Positions 1 to 9,073 are shown, counted from the stretch's first letter. The stretch: 64,000 nt of DNA from Actinomycetales bacterium (GCA_002748155.1 PDRO01000010.1:62001-126000), one strand, 5' to 3'. Translations and numbers: made by a program. Notes: generated by a model not told the origin, from the sequence alone.

Positions 1-472
1 GGGTGTAGCGCAGCAACCGTCGCGGGCTGGCCAGGGCATTGGCGGCACCGAGACAGGCCAGCGCAGCCGCCAAACGCATCCCGTCTAGACCGGCGGCTAC
101 CACCGCTTCCAGGGTCACCGGGCCGCCCAGACGGACCCCGGCGAACCACTCCGGCAGGTCCACCTTGGGCAGGCGCAGCAGCACGGTCCGGCCGACGATC
201 CCGTTGCCGAGCAGGATGGCCAGCCCGACCCGGAGCGTGATGGCCACCAACCCGAGGACGAGAAACGGCCGGAAGGAGTCCAGCGCCCCGACCTCGCGCC
301 GCTCCACGACCACCAGCCAGGCAACGAGCACCACGAGACCGAGCAACACCGGGTTCGTCGTATGGGCCGCGGCAGTTGCCAGCCCGATACCCCAGATCCA
401 CCACGCCACCGGATGGAGCATCCGCGGATCCGAGTGCCAGGACCAGCCGCCGGCCGGACCCACCCTCGTCAT
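1..472 (-). CDS. ECF transporter transmembrane component (EcfT/CbiQ-like), 3' end outside window
   Basis: The minus strand reads openly from an ATG at 472 to the window edge, 157 codons without a stop. The translation has hydrophobic segments around residues 22-60 and 67-85, then a Gly/Ala-rich amphipathic stretch ending in SPRRLLRYT, which matches the Ala-x-Pro-Arg-Arg-Leu-Leu region of EcfT/CbiQ T components. In this family the T component couples ATPases to a vitamin-binding S component. It lies 16 nt downstream of the SCO2322-like secreted protein gene and shares its cobalamin riboswitch, so cobalamin or cobalt uptake is the likely role. The C-terminus with the second coupling helix is outside the window, so the subtype is not certain. 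Confidence 0.8.
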   Translation of the reverse strand, partial: MTRVGPAGGWSWHSDPRMLHPVAWWIWGIGLATAAAHTTNPVLLGLVVLVAWLVVVERREVGALDSFRPFLVLGLVAITLRVGLAILLGNGIVGRTVLLRLPKVDLPEWFAGVRLGGPVTLEAVVAAGLDGMRLAAALACLGAANALASPRRLLRYT

Positions 473-488
473 GTGGTCCGCATGCGGA

Positions 489-1289
489 TCAGACGTTCTC
501 CGAGCGCCGCCTGGCAAACCGGGTGATCGCGAACAACACGACGACCGCCACGGCGGCCCAGACGAGGATCGTCACCCAGTTGATCGAGTCCTCCGTGGAC
601 TCACTGTCAGAGGTGTCGGAGGTGCCGTCAGAGCTGCCGGTGCTGTCAGGGCTGTCAGCGCCGTCGGGTGCAGCGGTCGTCGGCGCGGGTGTCTCGGTCG
701 GCGTGGTCCCGGGTGTCAGGGTGACCTCGGTGTCGGGTGCCTGCTGCTCGGCAGTCAGTGCCGGCACTTCCCCGCCACATCCGCTGGCCGGGTAGTCGGA
801 AATGGCGCACACCAGGCCGCCCTCGATCCGCGTGCTCGCCGCGGCGTCGGCGAGCACCTCCGCGCCGGTCGCCTCCGGGGCGACTTGCGCACAGGTGCCG
901 ATCGGATCCGGGGGCTGGGTGGTTCCGTCACCGTCGACAATCCGACCGAAGTCGAGCACGACCCCTACTCGCTTCGTGCCGTCCTTGGCCGGCGTGTCGC
1001 CACAGAGGTCGTCGAACGCCGGCAATGCCCGGGGGGTGCGTGCTCCGCTGCTGTCGGCGACCGTGAATCGCCATCCGTCGATCGCTCCGTCCGCCGGCAC
1101 TGCTTCGGCCGGGCCCGTCGTTGCGAACGCCCAGGCGCCGTCGACGACCTGCCAATAGCTCCAGTATTGGTACACGGCGGCGGTAGCCGACGGGAGTGGG
1201 CCGAGGAATAGCGCGAACACGGCCAGCAGCGGCGCCCAGCTCCAGCGCCGGGCACGCAGCGATAGGCGGGACGATGGGGACGTGTACAT
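489..1289 (-). CDS. SCO2322-family secreted, membrane-anchored protein
   Basis: This 266-residue protein starts at an ATG preceded by a strong Shine-Dalgarno sequence (GAGGAGGT, 5 nt away). A basic N-terminus and hydrophobic stretch at residues 14-37 form a signal peptide. The middle contains four cysteines that could form disulfides, then a Thr/Ser/Asp-rich low-complexity stretch, a membrane segment near residues 237-256 and a basic tail. This layout fits the SCO2322 family, encoded next to actinobacterial ECF cobalamin/cobalt transporters. A surface role assisting cobalamin capture is inference from the riboswitch and the neighbouring EcfT gene. A longer upstream reading frame in this phase runs through the riboswitch and is not coding. 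Confidence 0.85.
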   Translation of the reverse strand: MYTSPSSRLSLRARRWSWAPLLAVFALFLGPLPSATAAVYQYWSYWQVVDGAWAFATTGPAEAVPADGAIDGWRFTVADSSGARTPRALPAFDDLCGDTPAKDGTKRVGVVLDFGRIVDGDGTTQPPDPIGTCAQVAPEATGAEVLADAAASTRIEGGLVCAISDYPASGCGGEVPALTAEQQAPDTEVTLTPGTTPTETPAPTTAAPDGADSPDSTGSSDGTSDTSDSESTEDSINWVTILVWAAVAVVVLFAITRFARRRSENV

Positions 1290-1384
1290 TTGGGACCTCC
1301 TCGCGGCCGGGTGGAGGTCCCCGGGACGGATCGCCCGACGACTTCGCTCCGGTCCGCATTCCGCGACGGACGTGACATTGGAGT

Positions 1385-1505
1385 CGACCCCGCCACAGGT
1401 GCTCCGGCTTCCACCCGGGTAGTGGTTACGGTTGCGGGTCAGCGCCGGATTCACACCGGCTTTCCCTGCGGACGGGTCTCGGTAATGCGAACCTTCCACG
1501 GCGGA
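1385..1505 (-). promoter_or_regulatory. Cobalamin (B12, adenosylcobalamin-type) riboswitch
   Basis: Read on the minus strand, the leader contains the conserved core GCCGGTGTGAATCCGGCGC followed by the CCCGC-AACCGTAA element (about 1425-1468). A B12-box-like AGCCGGAGCACCTGTG follows at about 1393-1410. These are the hallmarks of cobalamin riboswitches. It lies about 100 nt upstream of the SD and ATG of the SCO2322-like gene, so it should reduce expression of that gene and the following EcfT when cobalamin is plentiful. The outer P1 ends were placed by eye. Confidence 0.9.
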
Positions 1506-1584
1506 GCGGCTTTGTCAAAGACTTCGGGGGTATGCCGTGGGGTCGGGTCCGTCGAAGCGTAGGTCGACGCACTAGCCTGGAATC

Positions 1585-1803
1585 ATGACAAGTACGAGCG
1601 CGCCGTGGCGTTGGGAGTTGCTCGACGACATGGGCGGGCCGGCGACGACCGATCCGTCGCCGGCCTTTTCCACCCAGTCGGAGGCCGAGTCGTGGTTGGG
1701 CGAGATGTGGCTCGAGCTGCTCGACGACGGCGTGGACGCCGTGACCCTTCTGGAGGGCGACACGCCCGTCTACGGCCCGATGAGCTTGCACAAGCAGCAC
1801 TAG
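1585..1803 (+). CDS. Small conserved actinobacterial protein of unknown function
   Basis: The gene encodes 72 residues, acidic and rich in Trp/Glu/Asp, with no signal peptide or membrane segment. It looks like a small soluble protein of the kind often found beside the DUF3043 gene in actinobacteria; no function can be assigned. The start is supported by TAGCCT six nucleotides upstream of the ATG, the pattern of a leaderless transcript. The reading frame is uninterrupted and ends with the basic sequence LHKQH. Real gene status rests on the promoter-start geometry and codon use. Confidence 0.7.
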   Translation: MTSTSAPWRWELLDDMGGPATTDPSPAFSTQSEAESWLGEMWLELLDDGVDAVTLLEGDTPVYGPMSLHKQH

Positions 1804-1848
1804 CCAGCGACACGCAGGCGGTGGCTCAACTCGGGGCTTAACTGGGGC

Positions 1849-2433
1849 TCAACTGGGCCACTGGCCCCGCTTCACAACGGCCCGGGGCAGCCGGGTGCGG
1901 CGCAGTTGGAAGACCCGCATCGCGGCATACATGCCGGATCCCCGCGGGATTCGTTCGGCTCCGAACTTGCCGACCAGTAGTTTCTTCAGTCGCCGCCACA
2001 TCATGACGGCATCGACGATGGCGACGAAGACCAGCCCGTAGACCATGATGAACACGGCCAGCAGGGCCCATGACTGGCGCACGAAGCTCAATACCAAAGC
2101 GACGACCATTGCCGGCAGCAGCACTTCGCCCAGGCTGAACCGCGCGTCGACGTAGTCCCGGATGTATCGGCGCACCGGACCCCGGTCTTTCATCGGCATC
2201 TTGGATTCATCGCCGGTGAGCATTGCTTGGCGCGAGGTCACCATGTCTTGACGGCGCGCTTCCCGGGCTGCCTTCCTGGCTGCTTTGCGGTCGACGACGA
2301 CCAAGGGATGACGGTTCGCCGCTTCCTGGTCTCGCCGTTTGGGTGTGGGCCGGTTCTTGGCTCCTGGTCGATCCGGGTGCTCCGGCTCGGCAGCGTGGTC
2401 GGTCACCTCGTCGGTCTTCTTGCGCCTCAACAC
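1849..2433 (-). CDS. DUF3043 membrane protein
   Basis: This 194-residue protein begins VLRRKKTDEV, typical of the DUF3043 family. The N-terminus is a charged cytoplasmic region with the motif RPTPKRRDQEA and a second basic stretch. Two hydrophobic segments follow near residues 109-145, then a basic tail. The GTG at 2433 was chosen over a longer frame because it restores the family N-terminus and has TACCCT six nucleotides upstream. Mycobacterial homologs lie in the same syntenic block as the glycerate kinase and HesB genes. Function is unknown. Confidence 0.85.
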   Translation of the reverse strand: MLRRKKTDEVTDHAAEPEHPDRPGAKNRPTPKRRDQEAANRHPLVVVDRKAARKAAREARRQDMVTSRQAMLTGDESKMPMKDRGPVRRYIRDYVDARFSLGEVLLPAMVVALVLSFVRQSWALLAVFIMVYGLVFVAIVDAVMMWRRLKKLLVGKFGAERIPRGSGMYAAMRVFQLRRTRLPRAVVKRGQWPS

Positions 2434-2533
2434 ACGCCAAGGGTATGCCGTCAGGTCACCGTCGCAGGCCACCTTCGTACCGTCCCGGCGCGCCTTGTCG
2501 CCCGGGTCCGCACGACGACCTACGCTCGGCAAC

Positions 2534-2911
2534 ATGGTGCACCAGACAGTCGACTCCCCCCCGGGGCCGGCCGTTGGCGCCCGCCCCGTGGCGACTCGCC
2601 CACAGCCCCAGTTCCGCACCCGTCAGCTGGTAAAGGCGCTCGGTGCCGGAGTGCTCGGCTCGGCGCTCATCGGGGCCCCGGCCAGCTACACGGCGGTGTT
2701 GGCGTTGACCAACGTGATCGGCGCCGAAGCTGATCGTGGGCTGGCGCTGCGCGCACTGCTGGTCACCGTGGTGGTGTTGTCCGGGCCGTTGATCGCCATG
2801 TCTGCGTTCACTCCACGTGCGTTGCGCCGACGCTGGCTGCCGGTGCACCTCGGCATCGAGCTTGTCATCGTCATCTGCATTGGCAGCTTCGCGGCGGCCT
2901 ACTTCGGCTGA
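2534..2911 (+). CDS. Small membrane protein of unknown function
   Basis: The predicted 125-residue product has a Pro-rich N-terminus, RTRQLVKALG, and then three hydrophobic segments at roughly residues 32-55, 66-88 and 97-122. No catalytic motif is visible. The ATG at 2534 has TACGCT seven nucleotides upstream, a leaderless -10 arrangement. It is divergent from the DUF3043 gene and 51 nt upstream of the M20 peptidase. It might be a membrane-stress or envelope protein, but nothing in the sequence shows that. Confidence 0.7.
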   Translation: MVHQTVDSPPGPAVGARPVATRPQPQFRTRQLVKALGAGVLGSALIGAPASYTAVLALTNVIGAEADRGLALRALLVTVVVLSGPLIAMSAFTPRALRRRWLPVHLGIELVIVICIGSFAAAYFG

Positions 2912-2962
2912 CCCGCACCTGCGGAACGTGGTCCGCCGGCCTCGATCAGTAGGCTTACCCGA

Positions 2963-4339
2963 ATGAGCGACGACACGACTAGTGCGGCAACGGTCCGGTC
3001 AGTCCGGGCCCGGGTTCGCGAACTCCTGCCGCAGTTGCGCGCTGACCTCGAGGAGCTGGCGGGGATCCGTAGTGTGAGCTTGGAGAGCCTGGACAGCTAC
3101 GACCAGACCGCGGTCGACGCCAGTGCCGAGCGGGTCGCCGAGCTCCTGCGAGCTGAGGGAATGGCCGTCGAAATCGTCCGGGAGGGTGGACAACCCGCCG
3201 TGATCGGTCGGCTCGCCGGCCCTCCCGGTGCCCCCACGGTCACTCTCTACGCCCACCACGACGTGCAACCGACCGGCGACCCGGCCTCGTGGAGCAGCGA
3301 CCCGTGGGTGCCCACCGAACGCGACGGCCGCCTCTATGGCCGGGGTGTGGCCGACGACAAGGCCGGTATCACTGCTCATCTGGCGGCGTTGCGGGTGCAC
3401 CGTGACCAACTCCCGTGCAGTGTCAACGTTTTCGTCGAAGGCGAGGAGGAGGTCGGCTCCGATTCGTTGCCGGCGATCCTGGAACGTCACGGCGACCGCC
3501 TCAAGGCCGATGCGATCGTGCTCGCCGATTCGGGCAACTGGGAGGTCGGCCAGCCGGCGCTCACGACGACCTTGCGTGGCCTGGTCCGAGTCGTGCTCAC
3601 CGTGCGCACTCTCGATCACGCCGTGCACTCGGGCATGTTCGGTGGCCCGGTGCCCGATGCGCTCACCACGCTGTGCCGGCTGGTGGCGACCCTGCACGAT
3701 GCCGAGGGCCGGGTCGCGGTCCCGGGTCTCCGACAGGGGTATGCCGCCGAGCTCGACTACGACGAAGCCCGGTTGCGCCGGGAGTCGGGGATGCTCGATT
3801 CGGTGCGAGCGATCGGCGAAGGGTCGATCCTGTCCCGGCTCTGGACCCAGCCGTCCCTCACCGTCATCGGCGTCAACGCGCCGTCTGTCGAAGATGCCTC
3901 GAACACGCTGTTGCCGACCGCCTCGGCCAAGTTGTCGATGCGGATCAGTGCCGACGAGAACCCGGACCGGGCATGCGAGCTGCTCCGGGACCACCTGCTG
4001 GCCCAGGACGCTTGGGGCGCAGAGGTCTCGGTCACGATCGTCGACGCCGGAGCTGGCTTCCACGCCACGACCGAAGGCCCTGTCTACGACGAGGCCCGTG
4101 CTGCGCTGCGGGACGCCTGGGACGGCCGTGAACCGGTCGAGATGGGCGTCGGCGGATCGATTCCCTTCATCGCCGCCTTCGCCGAACGTTTCCCCGACGC
4201 AGCCATCCTCGTGACCGGGGTCGAGGACCCGGATTCCCGGGCCCACGGCGCGGACGAGTCACTCGACCTCGGCGACTGGGAGCGCGCCTGTGTCGCCGAA
4301 GCCCTGCTCCTGGAGCGGCTCGGCGCGCTGCCACGCTGA
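2963..4339 (+). CDS. M20 family zinc metallopeptidase (dipeptidase-like)
   Basis: This 458-residue protein is a full-length M20 peptidase. The first metal-binding site is TLYAHHDVQPTGD near residue 95, followed by GRGVADDKAG near residue 130 with the bridging Asp. The catalytic glutamate pair is in VEGEEEVGS near residue 165, and another ligand is in DSGNW. The central dimerisation lid is present, with the conserved HSGMFGG segment near residue 218. The family hydrolyses dipeptides and related N-acyl amino acids with two zinc ions in the cytoplasm. TAGGCT lies seven nucleotides upstream of the ATG. It converges on nadA with a gap of 16 nt. Confidence 0.93.
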   Translation: MSDDTTSAATVRSVRARVRELLPQLRADLEELAGIRSVSLESLDSYDQTAVDASAERVAELLRAEGMAVEIVREGGQPAVIGRLAGPPGAPTVTLYAHHDVQPTGDPASWSSDPWVPTERDGRLYGRGVADDKAGITAHLAALRVHRDQLPCSVNVFVEGEEEVGSDSLPAILERHGDRLKADAIVLADSGNWEVGQPALTTTLRGLVRVVLTVRTLDHAVHSGMFGGPVPDALTTLCRLVATLHDAEGRVAVPGLRQGYAAELDYDEARLRRESGMLDSVRAIGEGSILSRLWTQPSLTVIGVNAPSVEDASNTLLPTASAKLSMRISADENPDRACELLRDHLLAQDAWGAEVSVTIVDAGAGFHATTEGPVYDEARAALRDAWDGREPVEMGVGGSIPFIAAFAERFPDAAILVTGVEDPDSRAHGADESLDLGDWERACVAEALLLERLGALPR

Positions 4340-4355
4340 GCCGTCCCGGCGCAGA

Positions 4356-5558
4356 TCAGCTCTTGGCGCTCGGGCCCGGCAGGGCGAGCATCTGGTCGAG
4401 GGCGACCTTGGCCCAGTGCTCGACCTCGGGGTCGACCCGGATCGGGTTGACCACTTGACCGTCGACCAGCGACTCCAGTGCCCAGGTGAGGTGCGGCACG
4501 TCGATCCGGTTCATCGACGAGCAGTAGCAGACGTTCTTCTCCAGGAAGGCGATCGACTGCTCGGGGAACATCGACGCGAGTCGCTTGACGAGATTCAACT
4601 CGGTGCCGACGACCCATTTTGTGCCGGCCGGGGCGGCAGCAACGGTCGTGATGATCTGCTCGGTCGAGCCGATCTCGTCGGCCAATTCGCAGACCTCGTA
4701 GCGACATTCGGGATGCACGATGACCTTGACGCCCGGGATCTCCCTTCGGGCCGTTTCCACCGCGGCGACGGTGAAGCGGGCGTGCACCGAGCAGTGCCCA
4801 CGCCAGAGGATCATCCGGGCCGACCGGAGCTGCTCGGGGGTGAGCCCCCCATCGGGGCAGTACGGGTCGTAGACGACGCAGTCGTCCAGCGATAGGCCCA
4901 GCTCCCGCACGGCGGTATTGCGCCCCAGGTGCTGGTCGGGCAGGAACAGCACTTTGCCCTGACCGTCGACCCCGCCGGTCTGCTCGAACGCCCACTCGAG
5001 GGCGGCCCGGGCATTCGACGACGTGCAGATCGTGCCGCCGTGTTTGCCGGTGAATGCCTTGATCGCTGCCGAGGAGTTCATGTACGTCACCGGGATGGTC
5101 GACTCGGCAATCCCCGCGTCGACCAGGTCGTCCCAGCCGTCCGACACCTGGTCCGCCGTGGCCATGTCGGCCATCGAGCAGCCGGCGGCCAGGTCGGGCA
5201 GGATCACCGTCTGCTCGCCGGAGGTGAGGATGTCGGCCGACTCGGCCATGAAGTGCACGCCGCAGAAGACGATCCACGGTGCCTCCGGACGGGCCGCCGC
5301 CTGCTGGGCCAGTTTGAACGAGTCGCCGGTGACGTCGGCGAAGTCGATCACTTCGTCGCGCTGATAGTGGTGGCCGAGCACGAAGACCCGCTCCCCGAGC
5401 GCCTCCTTGGCTGCCCGGGCCCGCGCGACGAGTTGCGGATCCGATCGTTCGGGCAGATCGCCGGGACACTCGACACCACGCTCGGTGTGTAGATCGGTGC
5501 CGTGGCCGAGGACCAGCACGGGCGAAGGCGCGTGGCCGAGTGTGGCGTCGGTGCTCAT
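4356..5558 (-). CDS. nadA: Quinolinate synthase A
   Basis: The 400-residue protein condenses iminoaspartate with dihydroxyacetone phosphate to quinolinate in NAD biosynthesis, using a [4Fe-4S] cluster. Diagnostic sequences are VLGHHYQRDEV, VFCGVHFMAESA, LPDLAAGCSMAD, HPECRYEVCE and EKNVCYCSSMNRI, which supply the cluster cysteines and substrate-binding residues. The ATG at 5558 is preceded by TACGCT at six nucleotides, which favours it over a GTG two codons upstream. No nadB or nadC is adjacent, so the aspartate oxidase or dehydrogenase must be elsewhere. It is divergent from the AspT-type transporter. Confidence 0.96.
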   Translation of the reverse strand: MSTDATLGHAPSPVLVLGHGTDLHTERGVECPGDLPERSDPQLVARARAAKEALGERVFVLGHHYQRDEVIDFADVTGDSFKLAQQAAARPEAPWIVFCGVHFMAESADILTSGEQTVILPDLAAGCSMADMATADQVSDGWDDLVDAGIAESTIPVTYMNSSAAIKAFTGKHGGTICTSSNARAALEWAFEQTGGVDGQGKVLFLPDQHLGRNTAVRELGLSLDDCVVYDPYCPDGGLTPEQLRSARMILWRGHCSVHARFTVAAVETARREIPGVKVIVHPECRYEVCELADEIGSTEQIITTVAAAPAGTKWVVGTELNLVKRLASMFPEQSIAFLEKNVCYCSSMNRIDVPHLTWALESLVDGQVVNPIRVDPEVEHWAKVALDQMLALPGPSAKS

Positions 5559-5733
5559 CCCCACAGCGTATGCCGTGCGCCGGCGAGTGACGTGCGGCCG
5601 CCAGGTCGATGGCGGCCTGATGTGCCTGAGGTCGCCGTGCTCGCCCGGTTGCTGCCTGCGTGCACGAGTTGCGCTGCCATTGACGCTTCGTCCCCGGTTT
5701 CCGGTTGTGGCCGGATCGGGCGAAAATGGTGCC

Positions 5734-7314
5734 GTGCGTGCGATCTTGGAGCTGCTTGCCGATCAACCGATGCTGCTGCTCGCCGTGCTCCTCGGTCTCG
5801 GCTCGTTGCTCGGCTCGGTCCGTTACAAGGGTGTGCACCTGGGGCCCGCGGCGGTGCTCTTCGGGTCGGTCGCCGTTTCCAGCATCGGGGTAGCCAACGA
5901 CGTGGAGCTGGCGATCCCCGAGATCGTCGGAGTCCTCGGGTTGGTCCTGTTCACGTACAGCGTGGGCTTGATGTCCGGGCCGAACTTTTTCGCCTCTCTC
6001 CGCCGGGGCTGGACCGCGATGCTCGCGGTCGTGGGCGTCTTCATCGTCGCTGCTGTGATCGCTGTCATCGGCGGCCGGCTGCTCGATCTCGATATGCCTG
6101 TTGTGGCCGGCACCTTCGCCGGCGCGCTGACGAACACCCCCGCGTTGGCGGCAGCAGCCGAAGCGGCCGGCACGACCAGCGGGCCGACGATCGGCTATTC
6201 CATCGGCTACGTATACGGCGTCGCCGGATTCCTGATGGCCGCCCTGCTCGTCTTGCGTCGGTGGGGCTCCGGGTCCCGCGGCGACCCATTGACCAATCTC
6301 ACGATCCGCATCGACCTGCCGGAACCGGTCTGTGCTCACAAGATCGCCGAGGAGTTCGGTGACGAGGTCGTCTTCTCCCGGGTGCAGCACGGCGAGGACC
6401 ATCCGATCGAGATCATCGACGAGCACGAGATCCTGCGTCACGACGACCTGGTGACCGTGGTCGGCCCCGCAGGGGTGCTGGCCCGGGTCGCAGAACGGCT
6501 GGGCCATCGGTCCTCCCACGCTCTGGCCAGCGAGCGCACGGACCTGGATTTCCGGCGGATCACGCTGTCCCGACCCCACCTGGCCGGTCGCACGATCGAA
6601 GAGCTCGACCTCGAGCAGCGGTTCGGTGCCGTGGCCACCCGGGTGCGTCGCGGCGACCGCGACATGGTCGCCCAGGAGCACTTCGTCGTGCAGATGGGCG
6701 ATCGGATTCGCGTCACCGCTCCCGTCCCCCGGATGGGTGAGGTCAGTGCCTACCTGGGCGACAGCGAACGCGGCCTGTCCGACATCAACCCGATCGGCTT
6801 CGCGCTCGGACTGGCCGTGGGTGTGGCCATCGGATTGGTTCACCTGCCTGGGACTAGCTTCCAACTCGGTGCCGCCGCCGGAACCCTGCTCGTCGGGTTG
6901 GTTTTCGGGCGGCTTGTGCGGATCGGGCCGCTGGTCGTGTCGATGTCGACGTCGTCGGCCACGTCGCTGTCGACCTTCGGGATGATCACCTTCCTCGCGT
7001 TCGCCGGCTCCCGAGCCGGCCGGCAGTTCGTCGGTGCCATCACCTCCGACCTGGGCTGGAAGGTGCTGCTGCTCGGCATAGCCGTCACTTCCGCGGCGGC
7101 GATAGCGATCATCGTTGTCGGCCGCTTCGTGCTGCGCTGTGGTGGGGTCCGCCTGGCCGGGATGCTGGGTGGCGCTCAGACCCAACCAGCGGTGCTCGCC
7201 TTCGCCAACGACCGCACCGGCCACGACCTGCAAGTCGGTCTCGGCTACGCCCTGGTTTTCCCGGCTGCCATGGTCGCCAAGATCCTGCTCGCTCAGATCC
7301 TTGCGGGGCTCTGA
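5734..7314 (+). CDS. AspT/YidE/YbjL-type putative membrane exchanger with RCK_C domain
   Basis: This 526-residue protein has the two-half plan of the aspartate:alanine exchanger family. The N-terminal membrane half (about 10-180) contains the conserved GLxxFxxxVG and TFAGALTNTPALAAA elements. A soluble regulatory region with TrkA-C-like repeats follows (about 190-350). The C-terminal membrane half (about 355-526) has SMSTSSATSLSTFG and GMLGGAQTQPAVLAFAND, the internal repeat of the N-terminal motif. The substrate is not evident; family members exchange dicarboxylates or amino acids. The GTG at 5734 precedes the family N-terminus, while longer frames add no conserved sequence. Confidence 0.88.
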   Translation: MRAILELLADQPMLLLAVLLGLGSLLGSVRYKGVHLGPAAVLFGSVAVSSIGVANDVELAIPEIVGVLGLVLFTYSVGLMSGPNFFASLRRGWTAMLAVVGVFIVAAVIAVIGGRLLDLDMPVVAGTFAGALTNTPALAAAAEAAGTTSGPTIGYSIGYVYGVAGFLMAALLVLRRWGSGSRGDPLTNLTIRIDLPEPVCAHKIAEEFGDEVVFSRVQHGEDHPIEIIDEHEILRHDDLVTVVGPAGVLARVAERLGHRSSHALASERTDLDFRRITLSRPHLAGRTIEELDLEQRFGAVATRVRRGDRDMVAQEHFVVQMGDRIRVTAPVPRMGEVSAYLGDSERGLSDINPIGFALGLAVGVAIGLVHLPGTSFQLGAAAGTLLVGLVFGRLVRIGPLVVSMSTSSATSLSTFGMITFLAFAGSRAGRQFVGAITSDLGWKVLLLGIAVTSAAAIAIIVVGRFVLRCGGVRLAGMLGGAQTQPAVLAFANDRTGHDLQVGLGYALVFPAAMVAKILLAQILAGL

Positions 7315-7414
7315 CCGGACGCGGACGCGCGATGCCCTGGCGCGAAGTCCCTCCTTGGGGAACTCCACCGAGGGGAGACCCCGCCACTGCGGCACCGCTC
7401 CATACGATGGCACC

Positions 7415-8608
7415 GTGCGTGTGCTCATCGTCCCGGAGCGGTTCACCGACCTGCTCACCGCCGGTCAGGCAGCACAAGCCATCGCCGACGGCTGGAGCCG
7501 AGGCGCTCCACACGACGAGATCGAGATGCTTGCTCTCGGCGACGGCGGCCCGGGTCTGCTCGATGTCCTGGCCGCCGGCCTGGCCACCTCGGCCGGCGCC
7601 ACCGACACGGAGCTGCTCACCGTGCCCGACCCGTGGGGGCGTCCGACCCCCGTCGAACTGCTGCTGGCGGACCATCGGGGGCAGCGCACGGCATACCTCG
7701 AAGCAGCCCAAGTCTGCGGGCCGCAGACCCGGCACGCGCGGGACTCAGCCGGGGCCGCCTCCTCGTTCGGGGTCGGCGCGGCGCTGGTCGCCGCACTTGA
7801 TGCCGGTGCCGAGCGGATCGTCGTCGGCCTGGAGGGGGCAACGGCCCCGGACGCCGGATTCGGGCTGCTGGCCGCTCTCGGTGCTGGCCCGGTGGAGTGC
7901 CTCGGCCGCGGGGCGCTGGGGCTCGGTGACCTGACCGGCGACGAATTGTCGGGCTTGGAGTCGGCCGTCGACAGGCTGGCCCAGGCCCGGTTGATCGGCC
8001 TGGGGGAGTTGCGTCAGGCGCTGCTCGGTCTCGGCGGAGTTGCCGCGGGTCTGACGGCTGCACTGGGCGCCGAGCCATCCGAGGCGCAAGCCATCGAGGG
8101 CGCGCTCGGTCACGGCGTTGACGTGTTGCGTCGCCTCCGGCCCGAACCGGTCGATCTGATCAGTGGGACGCCCCGTCGCCTCGACCGACTCCCCGGGGTC
8201 GGGGCCGGCGCCGGCTTGGGATTGGCGTTTGCGGTGCTCGGCGCCGACCTGGCCGACGGGGCCGAGGCGGTGGCCGTGGAGCTCGGACTGGACCAGGCAC
8301 TGTCCCGCACGGACCTGCTCGTGACGGGCACCGGCGTGCTGGGCTGGGACAGCCTGCGGGGCAGCCCGGTGACGGTTGCGGCAGCGGCGGCGCAGCGGCA
8401 CGGCATCCCGGTCGTCGTCCTCGCCGGCCAGCTCGGGGCAGGGCGTCGGGAAACGATGGCGGCCGGGATCAACGGCACGTATGCCGCGTGCTCGAGCCTG
8501 GCCGAATGGCCCGTCTTCGCCGCCGCACCGGCCGGCTCGCTGGCCACTCGGGCGGCAGCCGTTGCCCGCACCTGGTCGCCGGGCTCCCGCACCGACGGCC
8601 CGTCGTAG
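7415..8608 (+). CDS. Glycerate kinase family protein
   Basis: The 397-residue product starts VRVLIVPERFT, the family N-terminus, and has GDGGPG near residue 47 and GAASSFGVGAAL near residue 114. Later elements include GAGAGLGLAF, the glycine-rich region near residue 266. The family phosphorylates D-glycerate, usually to 2-phosphoglycerate, in the cytoplasm. The M. tuberculosis homolog Rv2205c is similarly adjacent to the HesB gene. TACGAT is six nucleotides upstream of the GTG. Some usual active-site residues (Asp/Ser in the GDSFTG-like N-terminal loop) look altered to PERFT, so activity on glycerate is not certain. Confidence 0.85.
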   Translation: MRVLIVPERFTDLLTAGQAAQAIADGWSRGAPHDEIEMLALGDGGPGLLDVLAAGLATSAGATDTELLTVPDPWGRPTPVELLLADHRGQRTAYLEAAQVCGPQTRHARDSAGAASSFGVGAALVAALDAGAERIVVGLEGATAPDAGFGLLAALGAGPVECLGRGALGLGDLTGDELSGLESAVDRLAQARLIGLGELRQALLGLGGVAAGLTAALGAEPSEAQAIEGALGHGVDVLRRLRPEPVDLISGTPRRLDRLPGVGAGAGLGLAFAVLGADLADGAEAVAVELGLDQALSRTDLLVTGTGVLGWDSLRGSPVTVAAAAAQRHGIPVVVLAGQLGAGRRETMAAGINGTYAACSSLAEWPVFAAAPAGSLATRAAAVARTWSPGSRTDGPS

Positions 8609-8707
8609 GTAGGCGAACCTCACAGCACGTCGTAGGCTGGGGAACATTCGGTGCTTCGCGCCGGTTGACAGGGGGAGACCCAACAACACCCGAGTGCGAG
8701 GTTGTGC

Positions 8708-9073
8708 ATGAGCATCCAGGACCAGACCACCGCGACCCAGACGGCCAGTCACGGCGTCATCCTCACGGACGTCGCTTCCAAGAAGGTCAAGAGCCTGCTG
8801 ACCCAGGAGGGCCGTGACGACCTGCGGCTGCGGGTCGGGGTCCAGCCCGGGGGATGCTCGGGTTTGATCTACCAGCTCTATTTCGACGAGCGGACGCTCG
8901 ACGGTGACGCGATCCGCGACTTCGACGGGGTCGAGGTGGTCGTTGACCGGATGAGCGCCCCGTACCTCGACGGAGCGACGATCGACTTCACCGACACGAT
9001 CGAGAAGCAGGGCTTCACGATCGACAACCCGAATGCCGGCAGCTCCTGCGCCTGCGGAGACAGCTTCAGCTGA
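8708..9073 (+). CDS. erpA: HesB/IscA-type iron-sulfur cluster carrier (ErpA-like)
   Basis: The 121-residue protein has the A-type carrier cysteines at the expected places: C50 in QPGGCSG, and C114 and C116 in the C-terminal SSCACGDSF. A-type carriers receive a cluster from the SUF scaffold and deliver it to apo-enzymes such as quinolinate synthase and aconitase. The ATG at 8708 was preferred to an in-frame TTG two codons earlier because it restores the usual length. It is about 100 nt downstream of glycerate kinase and its last 8 nt overlap the convergent membrane-protein gene. The symbol follows family usage; Rv2204c is the mycobacterial counterpart. Confidence 0.92.
   Translation: MSIQDQTTATQTASHGVILTDVASKKVKSLLTQEGRDDLRLRVGVQPGGCSGLIYQLYFDERTLDGDAIRDFDGVEVVVDRMSAPYLDGATIDFTDTIEKQGFTIDNPNAGSSCACGDSFS

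Noticed and set aside
4084..7458. An 1124-codon open frame on the minus strand.
   Set aside because: It lies antisense to or out of phase with the M20 peptidase, nadA and AspT genes, is Arg/His/Gln-rich and has no family similarity. It is a GC-rich shadow.
8604..8620. TAGGTAGGCGAACCTCA upstream of the erpA-like gene resembles an iron box.
   Set aside because: The AGGT and ACCT half-sites are six bases apart, not seven, several outer bases differ, and it overlaps the glycerate kinase stop codon. It is too weak to call.
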